This document shows, one piece after another, positions 1 to 9,135 of a DNA stretch of 64,000 bases. Location: the NCBI RefSeq assembly GCF_013390595.1, contig NZ_JACAWV010000022.1, positions 992,001-1,056,000 on the forward strand. The letters run 5' to 3'. The notes beneath the pieces were generated by a model, which saw only the letters and a list, made by a program, of their open reading frames with translations, had not been told where the DNA came from and did no database searches. Made by a program: the position numbers and the translations under genes. The first letter of the stretch is position 1; each line of letters starts with the position of its first letter. The DNA is from Rhizobium sp. RM (lineage in GTDB: Bacteria > Pseudomonadota > Alphaproteobacteria > Rhizobiales > Rhizobiaceae).

Positions 1-471
1 GATGAACCGTTTTCAGCGCTCGACCCGCTCATTCGAAGCCGCCTTCAGGACGAACTTCTGGAGTTTCAAAGCCGCCTGAAGAAAACCATCCTGTTTGTCA
101 GTCACGACCTGGATGAGGCATTCCGCATCGGTAACCGGATCGCGATGATGGAGGGCGGGCGTATTATCCAGTGCGGCACACCGCAACAAATCGTCAAACA
201 TCCGGCCACACAATATGTCGCGGACTTCGTCCAGAACATGAACCCGATTTCCATGCTGACTGCAGCGGATGTCATGACGCGCGGCATTGGCGAAAAGAAC
301 GGGCATCTGGCGGTTGCCGCAACGGCCCGCCCCACGTCGCCGCTCATCGATATTCTCGACGCTTTGTCGAAACATTCCGGCGCAATCGGCGTCGTCGACA
401 ACGGCTCAATCGTCGGCACGATTTCGGCGGATGACATCGTCAGCGGCCTGACTCGACACCGCAAAAAGTGA
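1..471 (+). CDS. choV: Choline/glycine betaine ABC transporter ATP-binding subunit (C-terminal part)
   Basis: The gene enters from the left edge; 156 codons and the stop are visible. The reading frame begins in the Walker B/D-loop region (DEPFSALDPL) and continues through the H-loop (FVSHDLDEA, His about residue 37), so the nucleotide-binding domain is cut at its 3' third. After the ATPase fold comes the tail typical of ProV/ChoV/OpuAA quaternary-amine importers, with NPISMLTAADVM and a CBS-like end (residues about 95-150, GAIGVVDNGSIVGTISADD). The product would energise uptake of choline or betaine at the inner membrane with permease and periplasmic binding partners lying to the left. ChoV is favoured over ProV from overall resemblance to the rhizobial choline system, which is an inference. 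A strong terminator follows 17 bp after the stop, so it is the last gene of its operon. Confidence 0.8.
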   Translation, partial: DEPFSALDPLIRSRLQDELLEFQSRLKKTILFVSHDLDEAFRIGNRIAMMEGGRIIQCGTPQQIVKHPATQYVADFVQNMNPISMLTAADVMTRGIGEKNGHLAVAATARPTSPLIDILDALSKHSGAIGVVDNGSIVGTISADDIVSGLTRHRKK

Positions 472-487
472 CATTGCGCCACGTTCT

Positions 488-523
488 AAGAAGGCTTTCG
501 CAACCGCGAAAGCCTTCTTTTTT
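488..523 (+). terminator. Rho-independent terminator of choV
   Basis: A perfect 14-bp stem (AAGAAGGCTTTCGC at 488-501 with its complement at 506-519) has an AACC loop and a run of T. It lies 17 bp past the choV stop. Confidence 0.93.
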
Positions 524-988
524 GTTCTTGGAACACGAAAACTGTATCTGGAATGCAAGTTTCAAAAAAAAGATTGTATGGAACAACCATTTTAACAAGA
601 ATGCGATTGCAAACTAAAAAAAAACGCACAAGCTCAAGCATAGCTTTTGAAGCGATTGCTAAATTTAAGGGGACAGCGATCATCGAAGCCGAGATCGCGC
701 TGCATTAACCGAAAGTACGACGCTTATTTTTTAGCCAGTGAAGTGTCGCAAATGTTATGCCGACAACATGAATACTCATGATTTCAGACAAAAAACAGGC
801 ATAAGGTAAGCAAATTAGTCATGAAGTCCCAAGTAGAGCATCATCTAACAATACTCAGAAAAAGGAACACGACATAAGCTAAATTTAAGTATATACAACG
901 CGATCGTAGAACATTAAAACGCCCCATCGAACACCGGTTAATAGCCACCATGACCGTCGTTTCGACTGTCATTAGGAGACTTGAGCGC
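524..988. other. AT-rich intergenic region upstream of nolR
   Basis: This stretch of about 465 bp between the choV terminator and nolR is clearly richer in A+T than its surroundings and holds no convincing reading frame. It carries a 12-bp direct repeat (separate entry). It presumably contains the nolR promoter. A small RNA is possible, but nothing in the sequence demonstrates one. Confidence 0.5.
658..889. repeat. 12-bp direct repeat GCTAAATTTAAG upstream of nolR
   Basis: GCTAAATTTAAG occurs at 658-669 and again at 878-889, 220 bp apart, both upstream of nolR. On the reverse strand each copy contains AATTTAG, resembling one half of published NolR binding sites, but the second half at the required spacing is not evident. 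A role in autoregulation is only a possibility. Confidence 0.4.
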
Positions 989-1309
989 ATGGACAACGAA
1001 TCTCTGTCGGATCATAGTATCGCCGCTGCGGATCTGCTTTCGGCAATGGCGAATCCAAAACGTCTGCTGATTCTTTGTACGCTCGTGGACACCGAAGTTC
1101 CTGTCGGAGTGCTTGCCTCCCAGGTCGGCCTGAGCCAATCCGCTCTTTCGCAGCATCTTTCCAAGTTGCGTGCACAGCGACTGGTCAAGACACGCCGCGA
1201 CGCTCAGACGATTTATTATTCCAGCAATTCTGAATCGGTGAAGAAGATCCTCGCATCGCTTGAAGAAATCTATTGTCAGTCGCAGAAGAGCAGCCGCACT
1301 GCCGCCTGA
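989..1309 (+). CDS. nolR: NolR-type ArsR-family transcriptional repressor
   Basis: A 106-aa winged-helix protein of the ArsR/SmtB family. The stretch LSAMANPKRLLILCTLV, the recognition helix GLSQSALSQHLSKLRAQ and the wing RRDAQTIYYSS match Rhizobium/Sinorhizobium NolR closely from memory. NolR is a global repressor best known for nod genes but also affecting growth and symbiosis or virulence functions. There is no obvious cysteine-based metal site of the ArsR or SmtB type. An ATG at 950 would add 13 residues, but AGGAG at 974-978 sits correctly for the ATG at 989, so that start is preferred. The gene is monocistronic, flanked by a long AT-rich leader and its own terminator, and convergent with the DUF3095 gene. 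Confidence 0.85.
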   Translation: MDNESLSDHSIAAADLLSAMANPKRLLILCTLVDTEVPVGVLASQVGLSQSALSQHLSKLRAQRLVKTRRDAQTIYYSSNSESVKKILASLEEIYCQSQKSSRTAA

Positions 1310-1355
1310 TATTCAGGCTGGCGCTGGCGCTCGCACTTTTGAAAGATGATACCCG

Positions 1356-1379
1356 AAACCGGCTTCAGGCCGGTTTTTT
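1356..1379 (+). terminator. Terminator of nolR
   Basis: AAACCGGC (1356-1363) pairs with GCCGGTTT (1369-1376) around a 5-nt loop, giving an 8-bp stem ending in a run of six T. It lies 47 bp after the nolR stop and before the convergent gene. Confidence 0.88.
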
Positions 1380-1389
1380 GTTTTGAGGC

Positions 1390-2565
1390 TCAGGCTGCGG
1401 AAACGATCGAAGCCTGCTGTTTCAGCTTGTTGGCCGCAGCCGCATATCCACCCGATGCACCGTCAACGAAATGCATGTGGTCTCTCGACAACGGCGACGG
1501 TACGATGCAGGTCATCAGCGCAGCATCCTGCTCATGCAGGCCATAATAACAGGCACCCGTAACACGGCCTCTTTCCAGTCGTGTCCGCAGGCTTTCAAGT
1601 CGCGCCGCGTCCATATCGACTGTCATCTTCAATCCGTCATCGAACTTTCTGAAATCTGTGTTGCTGGCAACGGACCGGCGGTAACGCGCCGCATTGAACC
1701 GCCCGAGCGAAAGCCCTGTGATTTGAAGTATATTGATCAAAAAACTCTCTGCCAGGATACGCAGAGAACTGCGGATCGCCCCGACACGATCATGGTAGCC
1801 TGAGCGCGCATGCGCTTCCAGGCCGAGCCCTTCGCGCACGAAACCGAGCTTTGGCCCATCTTCCGGCACGGGATGCCCCTGCCGGGCATCATCGCCGGCA
1901 AGCTCAACAATATCCGCCACCAGCGCCCGAAACGCCTGCATATCCTGTGACGGGCCCGGCACCGCAATGATGGAAACGATCTTGCCATGTGTCGCCTCGA
2001 TCGGATTCCAGCGACAGGAAAGCCCCGTCAGATCGGGCCGCGCACCCGTTTCCGCTTCTGGAACACCATAACGCCCCTCTTTCATGCGCGCTTCCGCCCA
2101 GCTGTTACCGCCGCCCGAAAACATCGCATAGGAAACATCCTCGCTCGCCTGAAAACGCGCAACCCGCACGTCGAAACCGTTTTCCCGTATCTCGGCAACG
2201 GGAACCAGCGCCACACGCATGGTCAGGTCGAGTTCGTCCTTCACCCAGCGCTGCACATTTGAAAGCGCGGCACTGGCAATCTCCAGCGTATGCGGCGGCA
2301 CAGCCACTGCCGCCCCATCGCCACCGAAAACGAAAGGCAGATCATGCCGCTTGAGGCTGTTTGAAACCCCTGAGATGACGGCGGCCCCCGCCATGTTGAC
2401 GGTCTTGTATCGACCAGCACCAATAGCTGCGGTCGAATCGACAATATCGGCAATCGCCAAAGCCCAGCCTTGCGGCAGGGCGCGATAAAGGGCCGGATCG
2501 GCAACATCCTCAAAGTGCTGGAAGACAGGAAGTGCTGCCAGGAATTCGTCGTCGACTGTTCTCAT
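1390..2565 (-). CDS. DUF3095 family protein, nucleotidyl cyclase-like
   Basis: A 391-aa soluble protein recognised as DUF3095. Near the N terminus (about residues 36-90) it has [19 protein letters not shown], and later [13 protein letters not shown]. These resemble the two metal-binding segments of class III adenylate/guanylate cyclases (D-I/L-V-x-S-T, and G-D-G with small residues). The rest, including [13 protein letters not shown], is family-specific. No catalytic activity is established for the family that I can name, so cyclase activity is an inference from motif likeness. The ATG at 2565 is chosen because GGAGG precedes it at about 11 nt and because the longer reading to 2616 runs into the divergent leader. 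It is divergent from the LivJ-type gene with a 285-bp shared upstream region. I see no linked sensor or kinase. Confidence 0.72.
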   Translation of the reverse strand: MRTVDDEFLAALPVFQHFEDVADPALYRALPQGWALAIADIVDSTAAIGAGRYKTVNMAGAAVISGVSNSLKRHDLPFVFGGDGAAVAVPPHTLEIASAALSNVQRWVKDELDLTMRVALVPVAEIRENGFDVRVARFQASEDVSYAMFSGGGNSWAEARMKEGRYGVPEAETGARPDLTGLSCRWNPIEATHGKIVSIIAVPGPSQDMQAFRALVADIVELAGDDARQGHPVPEDGPKLGFVREGLGLEAHARSGYHDRVGAIRSSLRILAESFLINILQITGLSLGRFNAARYRRSVASNTDFRKFDDGLKMTVDMDAARLESLRTRLERGRVTGACYYGLHEQDAALMTCIVPSPLSRDHMHFVDGASGGYAAAANKLKQQASIVSAA

Positions 2566-2850
2566 GCCGCCATTATCCTCCAACGCACACCAAACGCCAA
2601 GCATTCGCAATGCCACAGGTGTATATTCACACCATGCGTTCAGGGTCTGATCGCAATCGATTTACCATCTATGAACCGTATAGCTTCAAAGGCCGCTTGC
2701 CTAAACCATCAAACCTTTCCTATGAACTGGTTTGAACACTCGGAATTCAAATATGAAACGGGTTTTCGCGTCGCGACGTCTGCAAAACGAAAAACAGGCT
2801 GCGGACGAGGCGCATACCGGGTCCAGGACCCATTCCAAGGAGATACCAGG

Positions 2851-3957
2851 ATGAAACTGAAGACTTTGACCAGCGTGACGCTCGCAGCGTCCTTCGCCTT
2901 CGCACCGCTCGCCCATGCCGAAATCGTCATCGGCCTGATTGCACCTCTGACAGGCCCGGTCGCCGCTTATGGTGACCAGGTCAAGAACGGCGCCCAGACC
3001 GCCGTCAACGAAATCAACAAGAAGGGCGGCATCCTCGGCGAACAGGTCGTGCTGAAGCTCGCCGATGACGGTGGTGAACCCAAGCAGGGCGTTTCTGCCG
3101 CCAACCAGCTCGTTGCTGACGGCATCCGTTTTGTTGTCGGCCCGGTGACCTCCGGCGTCGCCATTCCGGCCTCCGACGTTTTTGCTGAAAACGGCATCCT
3201 TATGGTAACGCCGACGGCAACCGCTCCCGACCTGACGAACCGTGGTCTTTCCAACGTTCTGCGCACCTGCGGCCGTGATGACCAGCAGGCCGAAGTCGCC
3301 GCGAAGTATGTGCTGGCAAACCTGAAGGACAAGAAGGTCGCCATCATTCATGACAAGGGCGCCTACGGCAAGGGTCTCGCCGACTCCTTCAAGGCAACGC
3401 TGAACGCTGGTGGCGTCACCGAAGTTTTCTATGACGCCTTGACCCCAGGTGAAAAGGATCTGGGTGCTTTGACGGCTCGCCTGAAGTCGGAAAACACCGA
3501 CGTCATCTATTTCGGTGGTTACCACCCCGAAGCGGGTCTGCTCGTCCGCCAGCTCAATGACGCCGGCTCCAAGGCTGTCGTTATCGGTGGCGACGGCCTT
3601 TCCAACAGCGAATTCTGGAACATCGGCACCAAGGCCGCCGAGGGCACGTTGTTCACCAACGCCTCCGACGCCCTGAAGAATGCAGATTCCAAGGCTGCGG
3701 CAGACGCGCTGGCAGCTGCCAACATTCCGGCAGAAGCATTCACGCTCAATGCCTATGCGGCAGTTGAAGTGTTGAAAGCCGGTATCGAAAAGGCGGGAAG
3801 CGCTGAAGATTCCGAAGCTGTTGCCACCGCCCTGAAGAGCGGCGACGCCTTTGCAACGTCGATCGGCAAGGTCACCTACGGCGAGACCGGCGATCTGACC
3901 TCGCAGGCCTTCACACTCTACAAATGGCAGGACGGCAAGATCGTCGCTGCTGAATAA
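2851..3957 (+). CDS. Branched-chain amino acid ABC transporter substrate-binding protein (LivJ/BraC type)
   Basis: A 368-aa periplasmic protein with a clear signal peptide ([21 protein letters not shown], cleavage around residue 23) followed by the type I periplasmic-binding fold of the Leu/Ile/Val family ([19 protein letters not shown], then [16 protein letters not shown]). It should capture an amino acid or related ligand for a Liv-type ABC importer, but no livHMGF genes lie nearby, so its permease is elsewhere. AAGGAGA at 2837-2843 fixes the ATG at 2851; a much longer in-frame extension upstream has no signal peptide and is not used. The next gene, adenine deaminase, begins 115 bp downstream. 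Ligand identity cannot be read from sequence. Confidence 0.9.
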   Translation: MKLKTLTSVTLAASFAFAPLAHAEIVIGLIAPLTGPVAAYGDQVKNGAQTAVNEINKKGGILGEQVVLKLADDGGEPKQGVSAANQLVADGIRFVVGPVTSGVAIPASDVFAENGILMVTPTATAPDLTNRGLSNVLRTCGRDDQQAEVAAKYVLANLKDKKVAIIHDKGAYGKGLADSFKATLNAGGVTEVFYDALTPGEKDLGALTARLKSENTDVIYFGGYHPEAGLLVRQLNDAGSKAVVIGGDGLSNSEFWNIGTKAAEGTLFTNASDALKNADSKAAADALAAANIPAEAFTLNAYAAVEVLKAGIEKAGSAEDSEAVATALKSGDAFATSIGKVTYGETGDLTSQAFTLYKWQDGKIVAAE

Positions 3958-3971
3958 GCTTCAACATATCG

Positions 3972-3998
3972 TCGGCCCGGAGGCAATCTTCGGGCCGA
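3972..3998 (+). terminator. Hairpin between the binding-protein gene and ade
   Basis: TCGGCCCG (3972-3979) pairs with CGGGCCGA (3991-3998) around an 11-nt loop, with possible outer pairing. There is no T run, so it may be a transcript-stabilising or attenuating hairpin and not a true terminator. Confidence 0.4.
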
Positions 3999-4072
3999 TG
4001 TACGATCAGACAGTTGAGCGCGAAGCGCCAGTTGTTGCGCTCTGTCACTTCCATCTTTAGGGTCGGATAAAG

Positions 4073-5788
4073 ATGAATCGAAGAAAGTCCGACATGGTTT
4101 CCACACTTGAAGCGCGCATTGACCAGGGTACCGGCCGTGAACCGGCGGATATCGTTCTCAAGGGAGGCCGTTTCTTCGATCTGGTGACGGGCGAACTTGT
4201 CGCGTCGGATATTGCCATCTGCGGCGACACCATTGTCGGCACGACGGAAACCTACACAGGTCGTCAGGAGATCGACATTACCGGCAAGATCGTCGTGCCG
4301 GGTTTCATCGATACCCATCTTCACATCGAATCGTCGCTGGTCACGCCGCATGAATTCGACCGATGCGTCCTACCCTACGGTGTCACGACCGCAATCTGTG
4401 ATCCCCACGAAATCGCCAACGTTCTTGGCGAGGAAGGCATCCGTTTCTTCCTGGATTCCGCCCTGGAAACCATCATGGACATCCGGGTGCAATTGTCCTC
4501 TTGCGTGCCGGCGACACATCTGGAAACGGCAGGTGCCGATCTGCCAATCGAAAAGCTTCTGCCATTCCGGAACCATCCGAAAGTTATCGGCCTTGCCGAG
4601 TTCATGAACTTTCCGGGTGTGGTCCACAAGGACCCCGTATGCATGGCAAAACTGGAGGCATTTCAGGGCCAGCACATTGATGGCCATGCGCCTCTTCTCT
4701 CCGGGACGGCACTGAACGGCTATCTCTCCGCGGGCATCCGCACCGAACACGAATGCACGACTGCCACAGAGGCGCTGGAGAAGATCCGCAAGGGTATGCA
4801 CATTCTTGTGCGCGAAGGTTCTGTATCGAAAGATCTGCACGCCCTGATGTCCATCATAACCGAACGCTTGTCGCCGTTTCTGGCGCTCTGCACGGATGAT
4901 CGTAATCCACTCGACATCGCCGAACAGGGCCATCTCGATTACATGATCCGGACCGCCATCGCCAACGGCGTCGAACCACTTGCCATCTATCGCGCCGCCT
5001 CCATTTCGGCTGCGAAGGCTTTCGGCCTTCGCGATCGCGGCCTCGTTGCTCCGGGCTGGCGCGCCGATCTGGTGGTGATCGACACGCTGCAGAACTGCAA
5101 GGCAGGCCTGGTACTGTCGGCCGGCAGGATCGTCAACGACGACTTGTTTGCCACGCGCAAACCTGTCGCCCCGGTTGGCCTCGACAGCGTCAAGGCACGA
5201 CACGTGCTCGCAGCACATTTCGGCGTTCCGGCGACGGACAGCGAAAGCCCGGTGATTGGGGTGTTGCCCGGCAAGATCATTACCGAACATCGCCGCTACA
5301 AGCTGCCGACAGATGGCAACCAGACCAGCGTCGATCTCACCAATGACATCATAAAGGTCGCGGTGATTGAGCGGCACGGCAAAAACGGCAATCATGCCAA
5401 CGGGTTTGTGCAAGGTTTCGGCCTGAAGAAGGGTGCTATCGCATCCACCGTTGGACATGACAGCCACAATATCTGCGTCGTCGGCGTCAATGAGGACGAT
5501 ATGGCGCTTGCCGCCAATCGCCTCGGCGAAATCAATGGCGGTTTCGTTGTCGTTGAGGATGGCAAGGTAATGGGTGAAATCGCACTGCCGATTGCTGGCC
5601 TGATGAGCCTCGAGCCTTACGAGACGGTTCGCGACACATTGCACGATCTGCGCAAGACGGCTTACGCGCTCGGAACGACACTGGAAGAGCCCTTCCTTCA
5701 GGTCGCCTTCCTGCCGCTCCCCGTCATTCCGCACCTGAAGATTTCCGATAAGGGCATGGTGGACGTAGATCGCTTTGCGCTGATCTGA
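4073..5788 (+). CDS. ade: Adenine deaminase
   Basis: A 571-aa protein matching the long (about 570-aa) bacterial adenine deaminases, which convert adenine to hypoxanthine and ammonia. Metal-dependent amidohydrolase features are visible: the N-terminal beta-sandwich ([16 protein letters not shown]), the HLHIESS metal motif near residue 83, [10 protein letters not shown], and the C-terminal domain with [12 protein letters not shown]. Length and motif order are complete. A GGA about 9 nt before the ATG at 4073 supports this start; the internal ATG at 4094 is an alternative. With xdhABC and guaD further right it supplies hypoxanthine to the purine degradation route. It may be cotranscribed with the upstream binding protein. 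Confidence 0.93.
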   Translation: MNRRKSDMVSTLEARIDQGTGREPADIVLKGGRFFDLVTGELVASDIAICGDTIVGTTETYTGRQEIDITGKIVVPGFIDTHLHIESSLVTPHEFDRCVLPYGVTTAICDPHEIANVLGEEGIRFFLDSALETIMDIRVQLSSCVPATHLETAGADLPIEKLLPFRNHPKVIGLAEFMNFPGVVHKDPVCMAKLEAFQGQHIDGHAPLLSGTALNGYLSAGIRTEHECTTATEALEKIRKGMHILVREGSVSKDLHALMSIITERLSPFLALCTDDRNPLDIAEQGHLDYMIRTAIANGVEPLAIYRAASISAAKAFGLRDRGLVAPGWRADLVVIDTLQNCKAGLVLSAGRIVNDDLFATRKPVAPVGLDSVKARHVLAAHFGVPATDSESPVIGVLPGKIITEHRRYKLPTDGNQTSVDLTNDIIKVAVIERHGKNGNHANGFVQGFGLKKGAIASTVGHDSHNICVVGVNEDDMALAANRLGEINGGFVVVEDGKVMGEIALPIAGLMSLEPYETVRDTLHDLRKTAYALGTTLEEPFLQVAFLPLPVIPHLKISDKGMVDVDRFALI

Positions 5789-5827
5789 TCAAAGCCGAAC
5801 CAGACGCTGCCAGCCGAAGGTTCGCTG

Positions 5828-6289
5828 CTAACTCTTTGGTGCCGGCGGCAGGATCTTGCGGAAGTAGACGACGCGTTGCGTTTCCTCAAAACCCAGAGCC
5901 GCGTGCATGCAATGAGAAGCGATGTTGGCAATATCCGCATCGGAGGCGAGTTCGGTCACGCCTTTGCTGGCGGCCCATTGTGTGACCTCCGCGATCAACG
6001 CAGCGGCAACACCCTGCTTTCGAAACGCCTCTTCAACATAAACCCCTTCAAGGAACGCCACGGGCGACGTCTGACAACCATTGACGTAATCATGCCGCAG
6101 GCTTGCTTCGGCGAAGCCGACAGCAACTCCCTCCGCACTGTAGGCGACCAAGCCGGTCTGATTGTCCGAAAACGTCTGCAGTTCGGCTTTATGCTCGGCA
6201 AGCGAGCTTGTGGGCCATAAAAGAGAACGCAGTCGTGACCAGTCATCCAGACAGGCGATGCCGGCCTTGATGACGACCGGCCCCGTCAC
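5828..6289 (-). CDS. GNAT acetyltransferase, aminoglycoside 6'-N-acetyltransferase-like
   Basis: A 153-aa single-domain GNAT protein. The acetyl-CoA pyrophosphate loop is VEEAFRKQGVAAALI (R/Q-x-x-G-V/A pattern), and the C-terminal segment ALGFEETQRVVYFRK is the signature of AAC(6')-I-type and related enzymes, which share E-T-x-R-V-V-x-F-R-K. Whether it modifies aminoglycosides is unknown; many chromosomal members act on other amines. A TTG at 6304 is possible, but the GTG at 6289 overlaps the alpha-glucosidase stop codon (GTGA), which is a typical coupled start and the one chosen. It is therefore the second gene of a two-gene operon with that glucosidase. Confidence 0.8.
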   Translation of the reverse strand: MTGPVVIKAGIACLDDWSRLRSLLWPTSSLAEHKAELQTFSDNQTGLVAYSAEGVAVGFAEASLRHDYVNGCQTSPVAFLEGVYVEEAFRKQGVAAALIAEVTQWAASKGVTELASDADIANIASHCMHAALGFEETQRVVYFRKILPPAPKS

Positions 6290-7950
6290 GCAATGATCCC
6301 GCAAAAAACATCCAGCCCTTCAAGGGTCACTACACCTGCACCGAACAGCGGCGTGAAGCCCGGCATCGGCGCGATGTCCTTGATCACAGTGCCCTTCGGA
6401 ACAGGGAACTCCACGGGATCGCGGGTGAGATTGAAGACGAAGAGCAACGTCTCCTCTCCCTTGGTGCGGGTGAAGGCCAGGACATCGAGATTGGTCTTGA
6501 GAAAATGCATATCGCCATCGCGCAATGCACCATGACCTTTGCGAAATGCCAGCACCGCGCGATAGTGGTTCAGAACCGACTCCGCTTTGCGCTGCTGCCC
6601 ATCCGCTGCCAGCATCGCATGAGCGTAGGGCACCGGAAGCCATGGTTTCTCCGCAGTCGAAAACCCGGCATTCGGCATACCCGTTTCCCAGGGCATGGGC
6701 GTGCGGCACCCATCCCGTCCTTTGAAAGCCGGCCAGAAGCGGATGCCGTAGGGATCGCGAAGATCCTCAAAAGCAAGCTCAGCCTCGGTCAGAGCCAGCT
6801 CCTCGCCCTGATAGAGGCAGATCGAACCCCGAAGGCTCGCCAGCACGCAGATTGCAAGCTTCGCAACACGCGTCTGTTCCTCGACATTTTCCGTAAACCG
6901 GCTGAGATGGCGAACCACATCATGATTTGAAAAGGCCCAGCAGACCCAGCCATCCGTGACGGCCTTCTGAAAGCCTTCAACCGAGTTGCGCAGATGCCGT
7001 GCCGTAAAATCCGGCCCGAGCAGATCGAAAGTGTAACACATGTTGAGCTTGTCGTTGCCGGACGTGTAGGCGGCAACAGTCTTCAGCGACCTCGCCCCGT
7101 CTCCGACTTCACCAACCGTGGCCCGGTCGTCGTACTGATCCAGCAGAGCACGAAACCGTTTGAGAAAATCGATATTTTCCGGCCGCGTCTTGTCGTAGAG
7201 ATGATCCTGCATGCCGTAAGGGTTCACGTCCGATGCATCGAGGCCGAAACTTTCCTCATCGAACAGCGGCGGGTTATCGCGCAGCAGCTTGTCGTGGAAG
7301 TAGTGGTTGACGGTGTCCAGCCGGAAGCCATCGACCCCACGCTCCAGCCAGAACTTGACGGTTTCGAGCAGCGCATCCTGAACATCGGGATTGTGAAAAT
7401 TCAGGTCCGGTTGCGAGCCCAGAAAGCTGTGCATGTAATATTGCTTACGCACGCCGTCCCATTCCCATGCGGGTCCACCGAACACAGACAGCCAATTGGT
7501 CGGCGCGGTGCCATCCGGCTTCGGATTGGCCCAGACATACCAGTCGGCTTTCGGATTGATGCGGCTGGCGCGGCTTTCCACAAACCAGGGGTGTTTGTCG
7601 GAAGTATGCGAGATCACCTGATCGATGATGACCTTCAAGCCGAGCCGATGCGCCTCCGCGATCAGCGCGTCGAAGTCAGCCAATGTCCCAAACAACGGAT
7701 CGACATCGCAATAATCGGAAACATCATAGCCCATATCGGCCATCGGCGAGGTGAAGAACGGTGAGAGCCATATGCCGTCCACACCGAGCGAGGCAATATA
7801 GGGCAGACGCCTGGTTACGCCGGCAAGATCGCCATATCCGTCCCCGGTCGTGTCCTGAAAAGATCGCGGATAGACCTGATAGATCACCGCTCCCCTCCAC
7901 CAGTCCGATTGCACAAGAGGTTTCTGAACCGGGGCATGGGTTGGCTGCAT
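6286..7950 (-). CDS. aglA: Alpha-glucosidase, GH13 family
   Basis: A 554-aa cytoplasmic enzyme of the oligo-1,6-glucosidase/alpha-glucosidase group, hydrolysing alpha-glucosides such as maltose, sucrose or trehalose to glucose. The (beta/alpha)8 barrel is complete, with YQVYPRSFQDTTGDGYGDL at about 24-42, the nucleophile Asp212 in GFRLDTVNH, the acid/base Glu281 in TVGEVGDG, and the stabilising Asp344 in SNHDVVRH, plus the Ser/Thr-rich SHTSD of conserved region I. AGGAG 7 nt upstream supports the ATG at 7950; an ORF extension to 8031 lacks such a site. It is divergent from the KDG-type kinase gene and coupled to a downstream GNAT gene. No alpha-glucoside ABC transporter is adjacent, unlike the aglEFGAK arrangement of Sinorhizobium. 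The symbol follows the rhizobial name. Confidence 0.88.
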   Translation of the reverse strand: MQPTHAPVQKPLVQSDWWRGAVIYQVYPRSFQDTTGDGYGDLAGVTRRLPYIASLGVDGIWLSPFFTSPMADMGYDVSDYCDVDPLFGTLADFDALIAEAHRLGLKVIIDQVISHTSDKHPWFVESRASRINPKADWYVWANPKPDGTAPTNWLSVFGGPAWEWDGVRKQYYMHSFLGSQPDLNFHNPDVQDALLETVKFWLERGVDGFRLDTVNHYFHDKLLRDNPPLFDEESFGLDASDVNPYGMQDHLYDKTRPENIDFLKRFRALLDQYDDRATVGEVGDGARSLKTVAAYTSGNDKLNMCYTFDLLGPDFTARHLRNSVEGFQKAVTDGWVCWAFSNHDVVRHLSRFTENVEEQTRVAKLAICVLASLRGSICLYQGEELALTEAELAFEDLRDPYGIRFWPAFKGRDGCRTPMPWETGMPNAGFSTAEKPWLPVPYAHAMLAADGQQRKAESVLNHYRAVLAFRKGHGALRDGDMHFLKTNLDVLAFTRTKGEETLLFVFNLTRDPVEFPVPKGTVIKDIAPMPGFTPLFGAGVVTLEGLDVFCGIIA

Positions 7951-8104
7951 GGAGGCTCTCCTGATGGCGGCGAATCCCAGAATATAAAGCTGTCGCCCTG
8001 CCGTAAACGGCAACTTCGCAAATGCACACAATCCGTCGCAATGGACTTGTCAGGCAAGGTCAGGCGTCGTAATTCGAACGCAAGAGCGAGTGGAGGATCA
8101 AGGC

Positions 8105-9025
8105 GTGGGTGGACGGTTTCTTTCGATTGGCGAGTGCATGGTGGAACTGTCTCAAGCCGGAGACGGGCTGCTGCGCAAAGGCTTCGCAGGCGACACCTTC
8201 AACACGGCCTGGTACGCACGGGCCTGCCTGCCGGACGATTGGTCGGTGGATTACTTCACCGGACTTGGCGACGACAGCCTTTCAGAGGACATGCTGGCTT
8301 TCATCGAGGCAGCAGGGATCGGCACGCACAGCATCCGCCGCATCAAAGGTGGTACACCGGGCCTCTACCTCATCAACCTCAAGAACGGCGAACGGACCTT
8401 TAGTTACTGGCGCAATGCCTCGGCGGCACGGCAGCTTGCCGATGATGCCGATCACCTGCGCAAGACGATCGAAAACGCCGATCTGATCTATTTCTCCGGC
8501 ATTACCCTTGCAGTCCTGTCCTCGCCAAACGCGGTGGAGACCTTCCTGTCGGAACTGCGCCGCGCCAAGGCGGCCGGTAAGCGCGTGGTTTTCGATCCAA
8601 ATATCCGCCCTCGTCTGTGGGCCGACAAGGCGACGATGCTCGACACCGTGTCGCAGGGCGCGCGCGCCGCGACACTGGTGATGCCGAGCTTCGATGACGA
8701 AGCGACCCATTTCGGCGACACGTCCGTCGAAGCGACAATCGATCGCTACCGCACACTCGGCGTCGTCGACATCGTCGTCAAGGACGGTGCGAAAGGCGCC
8801 ACGCTCGACTTCGGCGGTCAGCGCAGCCATGCACCTGCGGTCCAGGCTGTAGACGTGGTGGATACCACCAGCGCAGGCGACAGCTTTAACGGCGCGTTCC
8901 TCGCCCGCTACGTGACCGGCAGCGCGCCAGACGAGGCAGCAAGCTTTGCTGCCGAGGCCGCTGCTGTCGTGATCGGCCACCACGGTGCATTGATCAGCCC
9001 GGAGCTTCTGCCGCTGGTTGGCTGA
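8105..9025 (+). CDS. kdgK: PfkB-family sugar kinase, probable 2-dehydro-3-deoxygluconokinase
   Basis: A 306-aa ribokinase-fold protein. The N-terminal FLSIGECMVELS and FAGDTFNTAWYAR match KDG kinases, and the C-terminal DTTSAGDSFNGAFLA carries the anion hole and catalytic base Asp259. It would phosphorylate 2-keto-3-deoxygluconate to KDPG, feeding Entner-Doudoroff metabolism from uronates or pectin; fructokinase activity cannot be excluded. GGAGG at 8092-8096 lies 8 nt before a GTG at 8105, so this GTG is preferred over the GTG at 8090, which overlaps that site. It is divergent from aglA (154 bp between starts), and the next gene downstream has its own PHO-type promoter. Confidence 0.82.
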   Translation: MGGRFLSIGECMVELSQAGDGLLRKGFAGDTFNTAWYARACLPDDWSVDYFTGLGDDSLSEDMLAFIEAAGIGTHSIRRIKGGTPGLYLINLKNGERTFSYWRNASAARQLADDADHLRKTIENADLIYFSGITLAVLSSPNAVETFLSELRRAKAAGKRVVFDPNIRPRLWADKATMLDTVSQGARAATLVMPSFDDEATHFGDTSVEATIDRYRTLGVVDIVVKDGAKGATLDFGGQRSHAPAVQAVDVVDTTSAGDSFNGAFLARYVTGSAPDEAASFAAEAAAVVIGHHGALISPELLPLVG

Positions 9026-9041
9026 AGCGCCGCCCTGCCAA

Positions 9042-9076
9042 CTGACATGATCCTGTAACACGCACGCCGCATATAC
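9042..9076 (+). promoter_or_regulatory. PHO box and -10 element upstream of agt
   Basis: CTGACATGATCCTGTAAC at 9042-9059 fits the PhoB box design of two 7-bp CTGTCAT-like repeats separated by 4 bp (CTGACAT, then CTGTAAC 11 bp later). A -10-like CATATA begins at 9070, ten bases after the box, the spacing expected for PhoB-activated promoters. It lies 77 bp before the agt start. Confidence 0.75.
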
Positions 9077-9135
9077 GGTCCGAAACCGCGCAAATCGGGA
9101 TTCGGCGACGCGGATGCAAGCAGGATCGGCTGTTC

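Noticed and set aside
486..683. 65-codon minus-strand frame after choV
   Set aside because: It ends inside the choV terminator and has no protein features.
1621..1640. CTGTCAT-like sequence inside the DUF3095 gene
   Set aside because: The second half is 14 bp away, not 11, and it lies within coding sequence.
2470..2850. N-terminal extension of the LivJ-type gene
   Set aside because: It would hide a clear signal peptide and overlaps the divergent DUF3095 gene; AAGGAGA marks the ATG at 2851.
4370..5734. 454-codon minus-strand frame opposite ade
   Set aside because: Shadow of adenine deaminase; no motif of its own.
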